DNA from: Ficedula albicollis
Taxonomy: Eukaryota > Chordata > Aves > Passeriformes > Muscicapidae
Direction: 5' to 3'
Assembly: GCF_000247815.1 (NCBI RefSeq)
Contig: NC_021681.1
Location: forward strand, 9,922,567 to 9,986,566
DNA: 64,000 bases
Part shown: positions 63,226 through 64,000 of the stretch, piece after piece
Numbering within the stretch: the stretch's first letter is position 1
How the letters are laid out: the number at the start of each line of letters is the position of its first letter
Notes under the pieces: model-generated
The model's input: the letters and a program-made list of their open reading frames with translations, nothing else
What the model was told of the DNA's origin: nothing
The model's database searches: none
Made by a program: the position numbers and the translations under genes

Positions 63226-64000
63226 CTGTTTTAAAGGGTGAAAAATAAATCACAAAACTCAGGGGAAAAAACATGATGAAACTGAAGCTGTACTGAAATG
63301 ACATGAAGTAAATGAAAATTAGTAAAACACGATGACATTGTACACTGACATTAAGGTGTCTTTTTAAAATACCACTGCTACAGTCAGTTTTGGCACTGGG
63401 TCTCTGTCTGAAGCCACAGTTTCTCTCCCTGGCTTTATTTTTAGTGTCTTTTCTGAGCATTAAGCAATTCAACCAACCACTTAACTCTAAGCATGTGAGC
63501 AGTCTAACTGAAATGAAAGTTAAATGCTTTCTGAATGTGAATTATGCTTAGTTCTCCAAAAGCCATTCAAATTGTATTTAAACGTAGAGAACTTTTAAAC
63601 CTGCAAAAACCTAAAAGTAAACAATTGACTATCAGAGTTTATAGCAAGCACTTCAACTAGGCTATAATGTTGACACTCATTGGCTTAGCTCTTTATTTTA
63701 TAGAGAAAACGTACAGAAAAACTCACTCCATTTACCAATCCTTTGGGAAACTTTCATTACTGGTCTTACATAACAGCAATTGAAGATCGAAAGAAAATAT
63801 TATTTAACAAGGTTTTATATGACAGCATAAAGAGTGACTGCTAACTGAGTGTTGATCCAGACATGTTTCTGCCAAGGTCACTTCCCTGACAAAATACACA
63901 TCCAATAGCAATACATAAATTTTATTTTTAATGAATAACTACTAAATGGTTGCATAAACAGAGTAAACTGTGAGCAACTGTAGGTTATAAATGAATATCT
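63226..64000. other. Unique DNA to window end, no gene recognised
   Basis: A+T-rich with an AATAAA at 63244-63249 and short frames only. No repeat recognised. Confidence 0.55.

Noticed and set aside
1..64000. Bacterial operons, CRISPR arrays, integrated prophage or viral genes
   Set aside because: No ribosome-binding-site-plus-ORF structure, no regularly spaced repeats and no recognisable viral proteins; composition and CR1 content are those of a bird chromosome.

Overview
This window looks like non-coding nuclear DNA from a bird, most likely a passerine. Four fragments carry hallmarks of CR1 LINEs, the main retrotransposon of bird genomes. A fifth element at 12630-12752 is a short SINE with a tRNA-Ile-derived head and a CR1-like tail, the architecture I know from passerine SINEs of the TguSINE1 type. 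The rest is A+T-rich and CpG-poor with short scattered open frames, as expected for a vertebrate intergenic desert or the inside of very large introns. I see no bacterial-style genes, operons, rRNA, functional tRNA or CRISPR, and I could assign no protein-coding gene by homology.

Layout. 1-285: a possible last coding exon on the + strand (strong splice acceptor, open frame of about 75 codons, stop overlapping AATAAA). 286-6450: unique DNA with a 46-bp tandem duplication (3725-3816) and a possible non-coding terminal exon (5180-5440). 6451-6958: an old CR1 on the - strand. 7537-7574: an AT microsatellite. 8087-8200: a candidate internal exon. 12630-12752: the SINE. 12753-31028: mostly featureless, with a few hairpins, low-complexity tracts and weak exon candidates. 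31029-31862: a longer CR1 that still shows the decayed C-terminal part of its reverse-transcriptase ORF on the - strand. 32857-41386: tandem duplications, including a near-identical 556-bp pair and an identical 242-bp pair. 51389-51503 and 55806-56286: more tandem duplications, the latter a compound array of two units. 54712-54842 and 58120-58262: two short CR1 3' ends on the + strand. 63036-63148: a candidate last coding exon with a triple 3-nt-spaced splice acceptor.

The most noteworthy pattern is not a gene system but the number of small tandem duplications (at least nine, period 18 to 556 bp). Two are so similar that they are either very recent or assembly artefacts. The exon candidates are reported with low confidence: strong-looking splice sites and short open frames occur by chance in 64 kb, and only RNA-seq or cross-species alignment can settle them.
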